From Nemopilema nomurai (lineage: Eukaryota > Cnidaria > Scyphozoa > Rhizostomeae > Rhizostomatidae): DNA of 64,000 nt. Positions 43,555 to 56,400 of the stretch are shown here, piece by piece (position 1 is the stretch's first letter; the number at the start of each line of letters is the position of its first letter). The translations under genes and the position numbers were made by a program. Location: contig ML133478.1 in assembly GCA_003864495.1 (NCBI GenBank), positions 117,129 to 181,128 of the forward strand, given 5' to 3'. The notes beneath the pieces are model-generated. The model worked only from the letters and a program-made list of their open reading frames with translations. It did not search any database and had not been told where the DNA came from.

Positions 43555-46531
43555 TCATCCTACGTCAGCTTTTTCTCTACTTTTCATTGGCAGATTAACG
43601 CAGTATTTTTGGTCTCCATGGTTATGAGTGTTCGTCACACGTTTTGACGCCCACCATTCTTTGAATGAAATGAATGGATTCAAGTCCTGTAAAAAATTAA
43701 GAAAAAAAGTATGGTATGATGGGATGACTTAGTGATGTTAGTGCATAAATCAATCTTGTTCTCTAAGACTACAAATGATTTCATAAATTATGGATCTCCT
43801 TAAACAAACTAGGAGGCACGTTGATCTAAGGAGCTTTCGAAGAATGACATTTAGTTCAAGTTATGACGTAGCAGAAGGTTGCCATTCTCATGCGAGAAAC
43901 TGACCTTTCGACCCATTAGACATTCTTCCATGAATATGACAATCACCTGAAACGAAGGAGAGCGAGGTTATACAGAAGTATCAACGCTAAAATTCATTTG
44001 AAGTGGGCACACGTAGATTTGAAAAACGCGCAAATTCCAGTATTGCATTCTTCATTCTAGCATTCTAGTATTTTATTTCTTTGTTCGGTAAAATTGACTT
44101 TTTGCTTTCGGTTGTTGCCCAAAGTCTGATTCCGTGCTATTATTGTAACGATTTCAAGCATCAATGAGTCATTAAAACATTGCAACTTTATTGCAGTCAT
44201 TTGGCACATGCGCACTTGACTCACTTAATTTCTGGACAACAAAGTTACTGATGGTTTTCAGAACCTAAAAACAGTTGTCCAGTCTCGGTCGGTTCAGGTT
44301 GCAAATACCTTTGCTACAAGCCGGTACAAAAACTTGTTGGACTTCAATTATTTTTGCGAGAAACAAGGATGAAAAATGTTTTTAGGCCAATCACGTTGTT
44401 TGTTTACATACGTCATGAGCCAATTAAAACGCGTAAAAGACAATAGAAAACTGAGGAGAAAATAGACTAATTCGAAAGCAACATTGGCTTCTGCTTCTCC
44501 TATACAAAACAATGGGGGAAAAACAGCCTCTACAAAAAGTTAACGCTGAACGCGAAATTTGTCATTTATAAAGAACTTCTTACAATTCTGAATAGAAGAG
44601 AGGCATATCTAAAACTTTTCCGTCCCCATTTTTGAAATATTGTCGGAGACGTGAGAACAGCTATGAAGTGTTTGAACCTTTTTTATCCCGACGGATTAGG
44701 CCCTTTTTGTACTTCCAAAGATCGGTTTCATCGTAAAGAAAGCCTTCACCTTCAATTTTGTTTAACTACTATGTTTAAATGACACCAAAAGTGTAGTCTA
44801 ATTCCTATCTCGCCTTTTTATGTTACTTTTGAGGACGTTTTTCAAATTCATTTTGTATCACAGCAAACGTTAATGTTTTTATGAAATTTGTCTGAGTCGA
44901 AACTTGCTTTGACTATAGATCAACTACGCCAGCATCCAGGCCACAAGTTAAACTCCCGGGCTCCCTTTATTAGCACGGGCAGCTGACTATACAGTCATCA
45001 ATTTTGCCTGCGAAGATCAAACACTTTCCGTCACTCATACAGAAAACAGGTCACTATAGGTATTAATCTTTTATGCGCAGGTCCTTTATAAATACAACCC
45101 ATTTTCTGCAAGCAATAGACTGCAGAAGTGATGACGTTACATTAATATGTTTTTCGAATTTCTCAACTTTGCCTAGGTATACCATGAAGTTTCTCTAGCT
45201 GAATGTGAAAACCAAGCTGTCTGCCCTACAAATAGGCTGGAATACAGCCTCACAAAAAGTGACTCTGTCTCTACCAAACTTCTCTTATTTTGCCTTCGTT
45301 TATAACTTCATGAATGAGGCAAGAATAACAATAACCCGTTGGCAAACTGGAAATACTTCATTGGCCACATCTTGCCAAATTTTGATCATATCCGCCCGAT
45401 CTTTTTTATCGCATTCCGCTCGTTCAGGTTTTGTGGTCAAAAGTAGGAAATTCTTAAAATGACGTCATAATGAAGTCATACTTGGGTGCTCTATTGGAAG
45501 GAAAGGTCGAAATCGGACTGTAGAGGTATCGTAAAAGGACAGCACGAAAACAAAGTTGCAAGGGGTGGAGGGTGGGGGGTTGGTGTGATGCCACCTCCCA
45601 GGAAAAGTGCCCCAACCATAAAGTTTTGAGCACGGGATAATGCTCTGATGACCACAACAGCAGCATTCTTAAACTACCATTTCTGCTAAATCGTATACGC
45701 AACAGTCTCCCAAGGTCAACTTACGCTGGCCGAAAGAGTATTGGTATAAACCGTCTTCGCAACACTAGACCATTTCTGGTTAAGGAATATCACCGCCAGT
45801 AATATGACAAGAAACCAGAACAGCAAACAGTTGTAAATTTGATCTCGTTGAAGTCCGGTACGGGTACGATATTTCGCCAGCTTTTGCCTGAGTGTGAGAT
45901 TTTCGAAGTTCCAAATTTTGTTAGCTACTTTCAGCATCCTTACATTCTGTACAGCATATAATAATGACGTTACTGCTAAAGGCGTAATAAGCAGTGTTGA
46001 GTAAATTGCGTACGTGACATTTGTTCTTGGAACTTCACAAGAATCTAGGTAGCAATACCGAGTGTTTTCCCCAATCTTGCACAATGCCAAGTCCTTTTTG
46101 GCAAACAGTACAATCATTGCGACTGCCGCAAAGATGAATGGCAGTAGATAACCAATAACACAAGCCTTAACAATGTTAAGACTAGGCCATCTGTAAAGCC
46201 TCAAACTGTCTTCCAAACAGACAAGCCGCACAACAAACCAACCAGTGAAAGTCAGCAGGGGAAGAGCTTCGTAGGCCACCAAAACTGCACATCCAGCCTT
46301 CGAAATGGTCGTGCCTTGTCCAGCTACGATGCTGAGGGCTACAGTCACCACAATGTGAACTAGTAATATCAAAATGATGTTTACGGTAGCCTCTCCTTTT
46401 GCTTTGCGGTATTCACGATCACATATGAACATCCATTTCTTGTGATGAACAAAAAGGGTTACTAGGCCAAAAGGCAGCGAGAAAACACCACACACAATAA
46501 CATCACTTGTCTGTACTCCGTTCAACAGCAT
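43555..46531 (-). CDS. Seven-transmembrane receptor, adhesion/family-B GPCR-like (3' exons)
   Basis: Three exons join in phase 0: 45725-46531 or slightly upstream, 43905-43946 (42 nt) and 43555-43686 (stop TGA). The large exon encodes TM1 (VIVCGVFSLPFGLVTLF), TM2 (VNIILILLVHIVVTVALSI), TM3 beginning at a conserved Cys (GCAVLVAYEALPLLTFTG), TM4 (IVKACVIGYLLPFIFAAV), an ECL2 with Cys residues and an NVT sequon, TM5, and TM6 (CLLFWFLVILLAVIFLN). The 42-nt exon supplies most of TM7 (VIVIFMEECLMGRK, compare the adhesion-GPCR pattern of an aliphatic helix ending in CLL). The last exon is a short cytosolic tail. Family assignment comes from TM order and pattern, not strict identity. The first in-frame ATG is at 46531. 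An extracellular or GAIN region, if any, would need an upstream exon not identified here, perhaps interrupted by the MITEs that begin at 46560. Confidence 0.65.
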
Positions 46532-46560
46532 GGTTGATAGCACTGATAGATTGACATTAA

Positions 46561-47080
46561 AGCCTGGTGACCATCGCCGAGGATCGTAAACGAGCGATTT
46601 CTATGCCAGCGATCGCGAACGATCCAGAAAGACCTGCAAGCGATACTGAAAGCCAAATGCACGCACCTGCGATTCCTCAGCGATCCAACAAGCACATACC
46701 GTAAATCCTCGAATTAGCCCCCTGGGGCTTATTTATTTTTGATATTTTTGGATGGGGGCTTATTCGAGGGGGGAGGGGGTGAGGGGGGGGGGCTTATAAA
46801 ATTTGCTGAATCATGCCACATAAATAGACAATTTTTGAAATTTCTTTCTTTTCATAATATAAAAACATTCTTAGTATAAAGTAACATTTGATGAAATTAT
46901 TAACAAAAAATCGAGGATTTACGGTAATAATTTTCGTTTACAAAATGGCGGAGAGAGCGAGCTGCAAAGTTCAGCAAACGTTAAAGATCGTGAGCGATCA
47001 AGAGCGATCCAGATCGCTGCAAAACTCCAGCGATCCTCAGCGATCGTCTGCGATCGTGAACGATCAAATGGTAACCAGGC
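46561..47080. mobile_element. TTAA-flanked inverted-repeat element (MITE-like), interrupted by a second MITE
   Basis: TTAA occurs at 46557-46560 and again at 47081-47084. Inside these, the left end AGCCTGGTGACCAT and the right end ATGGTAACCAGGC are inverted repeats with one mismatch. The arms are rich in GCGATC/CGATCG words in opposite orientation. TTAA target duplication is typical of piggyBac-type elements. No transposase ORF is present, so this is a non-autonomous copy. It sits between the 5' end of the receptor gene and the REV3L start. Confidence 0.75.
46699..46924. mobile_element. Nested TA-flanked MITE
   Basis: The terminal inverted repeats are CCGTAAATCCTCGA (46699-46712) and its exact complement TCGAGGATTTACGG (46911-46924). 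They are flanked by TA on both sides (46697-46698 and 46925-46926), as for Tc1/mariner-type insertions. The interior has a second short palindrome around the CCCC/GGGG blocks and a G-rich run near 46770-46795. It is inserted inside the outer TTAA element, so it is the younger of the two. Confidence 0.85.
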
Positions 47081-47084
47081 TTAA

Positions 47085-47430
47085 AACTCATAACAGGGAT
47101 GGGATATGTGTATTCGAGTGTGTATAAGCATAGAATTTGCTTAAAAGCTTACAAAGAGGGTTCATCTGTTTGCCTTGCAATAGTTCATGACTGGAAAGAA
47201 GAAAAGAATGGGAAGACGAAGCACAATTTTCACAACAAACAGTCATCTTCCTTGACAAGTCAGTGTGTGGTTAATGTGTTCCGGGTTTTATTTTGTTGTT
47301 CATCGAGTCTCTATCGGGGCAAGCCGCAGCAGGCCTCGTTTCCAGACAATAACATTGAAGGCCTAGCCAAGAGATGGGGTAAAAAAATATGGTCACGTAA
47401 CAGAAAGCCTTTTAAACGGTTGGGGGAGGT
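47085..47430 (+). promoter_or_regulatory. REV3L upstream region / 5' UTR
   Basis: About 350 bp lie between the MITE and the REV3L ATG. Several short frames are present but none looks coding. No core promoter element is recognisable, so the transcription start is not placed. Confidence 0.35.
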
Positions 47431-50400
47431 ATGGCTGGTTTCTCCATGAGAATCGTAGATGCAGATTTCTATCTAGCCAAACCAGTTCAAAATGTTGATG
47501 TTTGCTTTTCAAGCTTTAACAGAGCAGTCACCAGGAAAGTTCCTGTCGTTAGAATTTTTGGGGCCACTGCAAACGGGCAAAAGACTTGCATGCATATCCA
47601 TCGGCTGTTTCCATATTTGTACGTGAAGGTCTCAGAAGATGATGCCACAGAACGATTTGCAAGACAGTTTGCCGCTAGTCTTGATGCTGCCATTCAAATT
47701 GCATTGGGGAAGGCAGTTTCAAGCGATTGGCATTATGTTCATCATGTTGATGTTGTCAAGGGCTTGTAAGTTGCTTTCTCACGAGCATGTTAAAAGTTTC
47801 AATACTCTGTTACCACTAAAGATTTGAAAGTATTCATATAAAAGCTAGGTTTCGTATAAAAAAATCTCTAGGGGTGCCTTCAAGGCTTTGTATCCACGTT
47901 AGTTGAGAAGTATGCACAATATACCTATTGTGTTTTTAAAATTAATTTGGAGTGAAGTATGGGTGACTGTAGGCTTTTCTACCAGTATTAATGCAAAGTA
48001 TGAGATACATTGAAGGTATGCCAAGGATTTAAAAAGTTTTCAGATTGATAAATTATCAACTGCCATGAAATAATGAGAAACTTAAACATAAATGTTTTCT
48101 GATCACCTCATTATTTGAACTGTTATTATAAAGATATCAATTCCAAAGTTTGTCTTCTTATAGATAATCACAATAAGAAAGCTTGATTTTCAGTTGATAT
48201 CAATAAATATGTTTTTGTTTCAGTACATTTTATGGTTTTCATGACAAAGAAGAACACTTTCTCAAGATTTCAGTGTACAATCCAAACCAGATCAATATGT
48301 ATGTTGTTAAGATTGCTTTCATAATAAGCTGGTGGTCATGTATTTTTACCTCGATCCATGTAATTGATGAATCGTAACAATAAAAAAACTTTTCCATGTG
48401 AACTGGAAGCTTTCACTATTTCATACAAAAGTACAGTTTTAGTTGCTTTAGTTACAAATTTTGAATTTTTACCAACTTTACTATCTTTCCTGATTTTTTG
48501 TTTTACAGGATAGAAGAACTGTTGCTTAATGGGGCAATTATGAGTAGAGTGTTTCAACCATATGAAGGACACATTCCTTTCTTACTCCAAGTAAGTTTCA
48601 ATATTTATCCAGCAAATACTGGAGAGAGGTCCTAGTGAAGTTATGTCTCTTAAAGCATTTTCCTAATGGATTTGCCTCTTTCATGTGATATCTTTTTTAA
48701 TTTCCTATTTTATGTAATTGCCCCATTGTTTTAAGTATTTTATGTTTTCATATAAATATATTATAATAATTTCTGTAATTTATGTAATTCAGATTGTTTT
48801 AAGTAATTCATCAGAGGCTCTGTGTTTTCTTTGCATTATGATAGAGAATTTGTTGTTGTTGTCATTACTGTATTTTGCTCTTCAGTTCTTCATAGATTAC
48901 AACTTGTATGGCATGAATTACATCAATCTTGCAAGTGCTAAGTTCAGACTTCCTGTCTTGTTTAAGGGAGGTATGGAAGGTTTTATTTTTCTCTGTTTCA
49001 TATTTAAAAGCTATCTAGTTTCTTGCTCTTTTCTAACTGCTTTTTGTTCTTAGACATACTGGGAGATACCTTTAGGTATTTTCAGTGACTTAGAATCCCT
49101 GAAGTTGATTTGAAAGCTTTTTGCTAGTCCCATTATTTAGTCTACTTAAAAGCAATCTCGATTTCAAAGAGATATTTTTGTACTTTGCAGTCTTAAAAAG
49201 TTTAGTTTTTGATGCAAGGTCATGCTTGCAGTTAATAGTATTTATGTTTGCATTTTTTTATGATATTTTATTTTATGTCAAGACTTTAAATTCTGGCTAA
49301 AAAGCAGTGTTTTTCATCCAGATTTTGAAGATGGAACAAAAAGCAATTTATCCTTTCTGAGCCCTGTTGCAAACAAACAGAAGAAAAACCAGGTCTTTTC
49401 ACCCTTAAGTTCTCCATCTCAAACTTGCCACGAAACCTGGCTCCCGGGGAACCTATCACAGTAGGTATCTTGAGGTTGTTGAATCCAAGGCTTATGTAGC
49501 ACAAAGAAGCAGCACTGTAGAACTTCTAAACCAAGGCTGAGATTTTCTGGCTTAAAAAGTGAATTTATTGTGATTGATGTAATATTGGCTAGTTCTTTCA
49601 AAGGCATAGGCTAGAGTTTGTGATGCATGCAATTACCATAAAAGTTTGAGAGCTTGTTATATAAAGTTAAGTGCTTTGAGTTACATAGGCTAAAAATTTT
49701 AGGCTTGTGAAACCAGACCAGATTACAAAAGGGGCATCCGTAATTAGGGATATCCTGAAATGAACTTAGCCAATGACTGTGCCAGATCAAGGGGTTCTCA
49801 ACATTGGCTTCAAAATTTGAAATTTCAAAGAATGCTGACTTAACCAGGGGGAGTTTGTTTCACTGTCAAATGTATTGTGGAATTTGACCAGGGGGAGTTG
49901 GCAGTGACCAGGGGGAGTTGGCATTGACCAGGGGGAGTTGGCATTGACCAGGGGGAGTTGGCATAGACCAGGGGAGTTGAATTATGATATCACCTTAAAC
50001 AGAGTTGAATTTTGACTGAGTTGCTAAAATTTTAGTTTATCGCGTATTAACAGGGGTACGATGTTTGTCGATAGCTGATGGTTGCAAACCTTTCTATATG
50101 AGCACCCCTCAGAATAATTGCTGGATCCGCCCCTGCTTGGTGTATATGGCTTTAATCTGCTTGAAACTTTATATAAACTTGATAACTTCGAGAATTTTAA
50201 AGAGGCTTATCGGAACAGAGAAATGTTTTATTTGTATTTTCTTGTCAATTTCGTGATATCCTGACTATGTATTTTCTGTTCAAACGCATCCAATTTTCAA
50301 TTGTTGTCTGCATTTCTCTTGCTGGTGTGCTCATTTGTTCTTCTAGCTTTAGGATACTTCCCATAGCTGGTTTCCTTACCTTACCTAGCCTCTTCGTACG

Positions 50401-53400
50401 GGATCGATTACCGACTATTGATTGCTCTTGGTCGATATATTCAGTCAGTCTTGGTATAATGCCATTGTAATATAAATCTGTAATAGCTCTTTTTTGAAGC
50501 ATATTCTCACATATAAATATTTCCTTTAATAATAGCTACTGTTTCCATTAAGCCTTCTGAAAAAGCAAGAAAGCTTTCATTTTTAAACTTCAATTTTTTA
50601 AGTCGAAGGTGCATCAATGTGTCATGCTTTTTTTATATCAAAGTGAGATGCTAATGCCCGCCTGGGTCCCACGTCAAAGCACTTGTGCACTTGAAGTTGA
50701 TGCCGTAGCAATGGACATACTGAACAAAAATGACGTTAAAGGTACATTTTTACACACTTTTAACCCGCTATCAAAATTTTCTTGCATCTTTAAAGAGAAT
50801 ATTGGTCCATAATCTTAAGATGACACAAACATTTTCGTAGTTGTCTTACTTGAGATCCCACCTTTTTTATTTAGAACAGAGACCCGTCTCTCTTTACCAA
50901 CTCCTTCTCAATCGTTTGTAGATTCACTTGGAAGCTGTCCTGGCCTTGTAGCTCTTTGGCAAGAGGAAAAGCAACGACGAATTATGAAAAACGAATCTGC
51001 AGACATTTCTGCTTCAGTTTCCCAAGGTTTCGCTGACTCCTTTAGCTTGTATAATGCAGATCTAAGCTGCCTTGTCTCTGATTTTTTGCCTAGTTTTCCT
51101 GCTGATCAGCGATACTGGCTCGTGGTATTGTAAAGAACTATGTAGCATTTGTGTCTGTTAGAATTCCAAGCAACATAAGCATGACCATTTACAATTTAAG
51201 TCAAGACTTCATTTTCAATTTCATAAAGATTTCAAGTTGCCTGTTTATAGTCCTCCTTTCTGTTTTTCGTTTGCTTTAATCAATTCCATGTTAGCGATTA
51301 CGCTTCGTCTTAGGGTCGTGCGATAAAATTTGCTAGGCTCTTGCCAATCGGCCACAAATACTGTTTTTGAATCTTTTTAGCAATAGAAAGCTATTTCCTT
51401 ATCTTGGTCTACAGATGAATTTCGCACCAGAATAGGATTTTATTATTATTATTATTATTATTTTTTTTCATGCTGAACTGACTCTTAATGTGCCGTTTTT
51501 ACATGTGCCTTGAATACTGTGTAATTTTACAGGTGAACGCCCAAGGATCGTTTTCGAGTCTGAGCAAAAGTATCTTGAAGATTTCAAGCTGATTTTGGAA
51601 GCAAAGCTACAGCAGAAGTAAGCATTCTTTTATTTGTTATCCTTGCTATAAAACTGATCCATTTATTTTTGAAATCTCTCGTTATCTTTCCATTCTGAAT
51701 TGGAACAAAAGGGCTGGAATGTCTTTCATTATTGATATATGGTTTCGTGAATTTTGATAGCTTGATATGTTATCAGGTAGTTTTAGAAGTTATTTCTTTT
51801 ATATTTTTAGGAAATCAGAGAATTGTTCCCCGGCTGAGGAACCATTTCTTGACAGTCCAGATCTAATTTCTGGTGATACAGCCACTTCAGAAGATATCGA
51901 TTTAAATGGTGTGAATTTGAATCTTTCCACGCGTGCTACTAATCATTATTTTAGACTTGAATTTTTATACTTTCTTTGCACATTGTCATGATTTTTTTGT
52001 GTGCATAAGTAATTGTAGCTATTTTTCTTGGTGTTTTGATAGAAGTTATCTAGAAAAACTTTGTCCCAATGTTGGACCCCACAATGGCCTTGTCTAGGGG
52101 CCGAATTTCACCTCCCTGACAAATCATAGATCGAATGCCGGCATCTATTTAAAGTTTCGTTTGTGCATGCATCCAAAGAATTGCAAAGTATGCATTTTGA
52201 TGATTTGTTGCTCTGTCTCTGCTTTTACAGAATCAAGGCCGATCGTGGACGAGGAAGTAATTCGCCAGTCCTTCTCACAAGCACCGTTGATCAGTTCTCC
52301 TACATCACCAATGCAAAAAGCTCCTTGTAAGTACCAGCTTGAGTCATTATACAAAATCTTATGACTTAGGCTAAACAGATTGAAACATGACAAAGTATTT
52401 CAGCGAAAGTTCCCATGTTTGCTGAACATGTTTCATTTTCGCTTCAATTATCTGATCCCGGCGACTTTTGTCTTCACATTTGGCAAAAATGGAACATAGA
52501 ATTGGAATCTTCATGTTGAAGTTAGTCTGTGCCGGAATTTTTTTTATATCCATTCAAAAGTCTATGCATAATACAAGCTACGCTACTTACAAAATTATTT
52601 TACAATACTACTCGGACGATACCCCGAGGAGCAAAAGACTATTACTACCCTGGTGCCATGGACACAGAGGTTAAAAATAAACTACTATAGTCTGTCTCAA
52701 ATAACATTCCACGAGAAGGGTCTTTTAGGTATCATCGCAACTACTGTGTGGCATCCATGTCTGCGAGCAATCCAAAAATTTCAAGTAAAGTGCCCGTCAG
52801 GCTGCAAATAAACCAATTTTCAAAATCTAGCCTCCAATACATTTCACTAGTTTGCTGCTGCTGTGAAATTTTATCACTGTAGCAGCAAATTACAGTACAA
52901 TCTAAAGAAATATGTAAATATTCAAAACTAATGAATTTTTCAGTTTCAACTAATTGAATGATGAAGATTTCAATTCTGAAGTTCATTTTCGAGAAAGATT
53001 CTTAGGTAGCAAGACACAAAATCGACGACCAAGTACTTACTGGGCCATACATAGAGTTTAAAAACTAGGAAAAAACGCTTTTTTTATAAGGAACCACTTT
53101 ATAAGGAACCTACACGTAGAAGGCCAAAATATATAAAGAACTTATACTACTAAAAACGAAATCCCTAAGGAACTTATCGTTTAGAAAATTTTTAAATCTG
53201 CAAGGATCAAGAGCTAAAAAGCCAATTCCATTCATTTGCAGCCAATACTCGCGTAGATTGTTTGCTATTCGTGTGTTAAGTGCTTTATTGAGTAGTTTCC
53301 GCATATTCTATCTCGCCCTTCTCTCTATTAAGTGTTAAGGCTTATTGATGTGCAGTGAAAATTAAGGAACTTTTAAGGAACTTTTGGTACCAGAATCTAA

Positions 53401-56400
53401 TGACTTGAGGTCTACGAATAAGGAACTTTTGGACCTAGGCCTTGTGGTAGGTTCCTTATAAAAAAGCGTGTATTGCTCCTGCTATTTTCTTGTAAAATTA
53501 TTGAAGATAACTTACAAATTGCTGTTAAAACACGGTGGTTTACATTTCTGTCTGCGAAACACAATCAAGAATTTTAAAATGAATGTTTGTTAATTGAGTG
53601 CCAAAGTATTGTCCTTCGCGACCAACTTCACGTCTCATGATGCTCCATCACCGGAGAATCGTCGAAAAAGTTACCTCATTCTAGACCGAGAAAAAAGCAA
53701 AATTATGATTCCGCCCGGGCTCGAACCGGGGACCTTGCGCGTGTTAGGCGCACGTGATAACCGCTACACTACGGAATCAGATGCTCCTTCAGAGGAATTT
53801 TTTGATAATAAATTAATTTTTGTATCGTGTTCATCTTCTAAAATTCAATGTCGTGGATCTTTTCTATGAAAATGCGTTAACTGCCACATTAAAGTCAATA
53901 ACAAAGAAACATTTAATTAGCCAGTGTAGGAGAGTATAATTCTTTTGCCTCAACCAGTTAATACTCGGTAACAGCAAAGTAAAATAAATAAAAGATTTAT
54001 TTTATATGCAATATTGGATTATATATTTGGATGACTTAAAGCATTGGTTTAAGATATTCATAAACGACAGTAAAAATCGAATAGTCAGACAGTGATAATT
54101 CTCAATCAGACAGTAACAATTGGTTTTATTATAAATTATAAAATTGTCAAATTGAAAAGCTTTTTTGTTGCTTATTTCAATATACCTGAAAGCATTCAAA
54201 AGTAATCTTAAGAAATGATGCAGTTTTAGTTAGATTTCTCATCTATTCCATAAGACGTTACGTTTAGGGGTAGTGATTTAGGCTATTTGGGGTTTTAAGG
54301 ACAGTGTTATGGGAAGGGCCATTTGCTTTGATTGGAACGAATTCCCAGAGCTGCAAAACATATTTTCCTTTCTAGGGAACTAGGATACACGACAAATATC
54401 TTCTATTTAGTAAAACTACTGTGTACAACCTCTACTGATAGTTTTGTTTTGCATAATCAAATGGCAGATGATTTTGCCTTTGCCAGATAGTATCACCTAT
54501 TTCCTAACAGCCTACAGACAGCAAGTACAAATTTTATCGTTTATCTCAAAGGACGAGAATGAAAGTAGCCATTTTCCAATGGTCTATATGAAGTTTTTCT
54601 TAAAATTAAGAACTGATTTGCTGTGAGACACAGCTTTGTTTTTCTGCCCGTCACAATCCCGTCACAAATTCAGTTTATTTTTCAGGGACAACAATGGACG
54701 AGGATTTGCTGGATTATTTACTAATGCCATCGAATAATCAAGAGATAACTTCTTCTCAATTGTCCACAGTCAGCAATGGTGAGCTTTCATGATCATTCAA
54801 GGATTAGAAACAAGTGAAAAATGTATGTTATAGACTGCAGTGCAACACCAGTTACCAGTATTGCTAGACGAAAGGATCTACACTCTTTCCACCATTACCT
54901 TTCACCTAAAAAGACTCTTCTTTCACAACATTTAGAAAAACAGGCTCGTAGAGATCAATAGATTGCTTATTTCCGTTGGATTTACAATGGACTTGATGAA
55001 TTGATAAATAAGTTTCTGCCACTATTTATGTTGCTCGGTGAGCTTTCATTTCAGGTAACAGATGCCGGTTTTGAGGTTTGGAGTCAGGGTGCGAAAGTAT
55101 TGTCTCCCTTGAAGTTCTAAAAAAGGTTACTTGAATTAGGAACATTTACAGCCCCCTCCGAGCCGATTGATCTATAATTTTTTAGACAACTTCATGTCTT
55201 TGATTTTTTCTGACATTGCAAAAGTGGGCATTCTAGAAGATTTGAAAAATTTTAGAAGATTCACCGTTCTGTCTTAAAAATCCACAAGTGTTTCTCCAGA
55301 CATATGTTCTAAATTTTTTTCCATTCATTTTTCCTCTTTGATTTGGGTGGTTAGTATCTTCTATTCAAACGATACCATACATGCCTTGTTTAGGTATCGA
55401 AGGGAATGAGATGGACTCAGAGGTTTTGAATCAGCTGGATGATGACGACATGAACGAAACCATCATGATGTCACAGCATGTTTTCGACGACATATGCAAT
55501 GATGACGATCTTGAGTATGACGTCACTGAAACGAGGAGAGATGAAACTCATAAAGACCAAGAGTAAGCCTCTGCGGAGACGCTTTCATTTGTTTGTAGAT
55601 AGTAACGTAAGTTTCAAAGTTTAAAACGAAAATTTACTAGCTCATGTCTTTTTAACGAATGTTGATACAAATTGAAGGCCCATTTTTTGGAGGGAATCAT
55701 TTTTCATAACAAACCGGCGGAAAGCAGCTAACATAAAAGTTTTAATACGTGACAAAACTCTTTATTGTTACTTGATACTTTTTAGATCGATTAGTTTTTC
55801 CATATGTCTCTTACAGTGGCCTAGTGGACTTGAGCTTCAACGAAAGTTGGAATTCTTCTTGGATGAAGGATATTCCCCAAGTCGACGGAGCCAATGATAT
55901 GGACGATATGATTCAGTCTGGCAAGGAAGAAACGAAGTTGTCGGTTGAGTTGCTCTCTAACGTAAACAGGCCTAAGGATCTGAACGGGCAAGTGATTTCA
56001 ACGTACCACGGGAACGAGGTTACACTTAAAGTTAGGCCAGAACTTGCACATTTGATTCCACAGTTGGATGGGAGCAGTGATAGTGACTTTTTAGAGGACA
56101 GCTTCTTAAGGAAAAGGGGCCCCAGAGTCTACAGAAAGCCCCCTAGAACGTATCACAAATCAGCAGGAAATAAAAGCCAAAAACTTCGAACGAAACAAAG
56201 TTCCAGCAAATCAGAAAGTGGCGCGAAGAAAAATTCCGACAGCAACAGGAAGAGTATTTTGGAAATGTTTTCGAGTGAAGATAGTTTGCTTTTTGGACAC
56301 GGAGGCATTGAAAGTGAAGTGTCAAACGGATAATGGCATGGATAAGAGTCCAATGGAGCCACTTTCATCGGAAAAAGTTGATTGTGATGTTGAAGATAAG

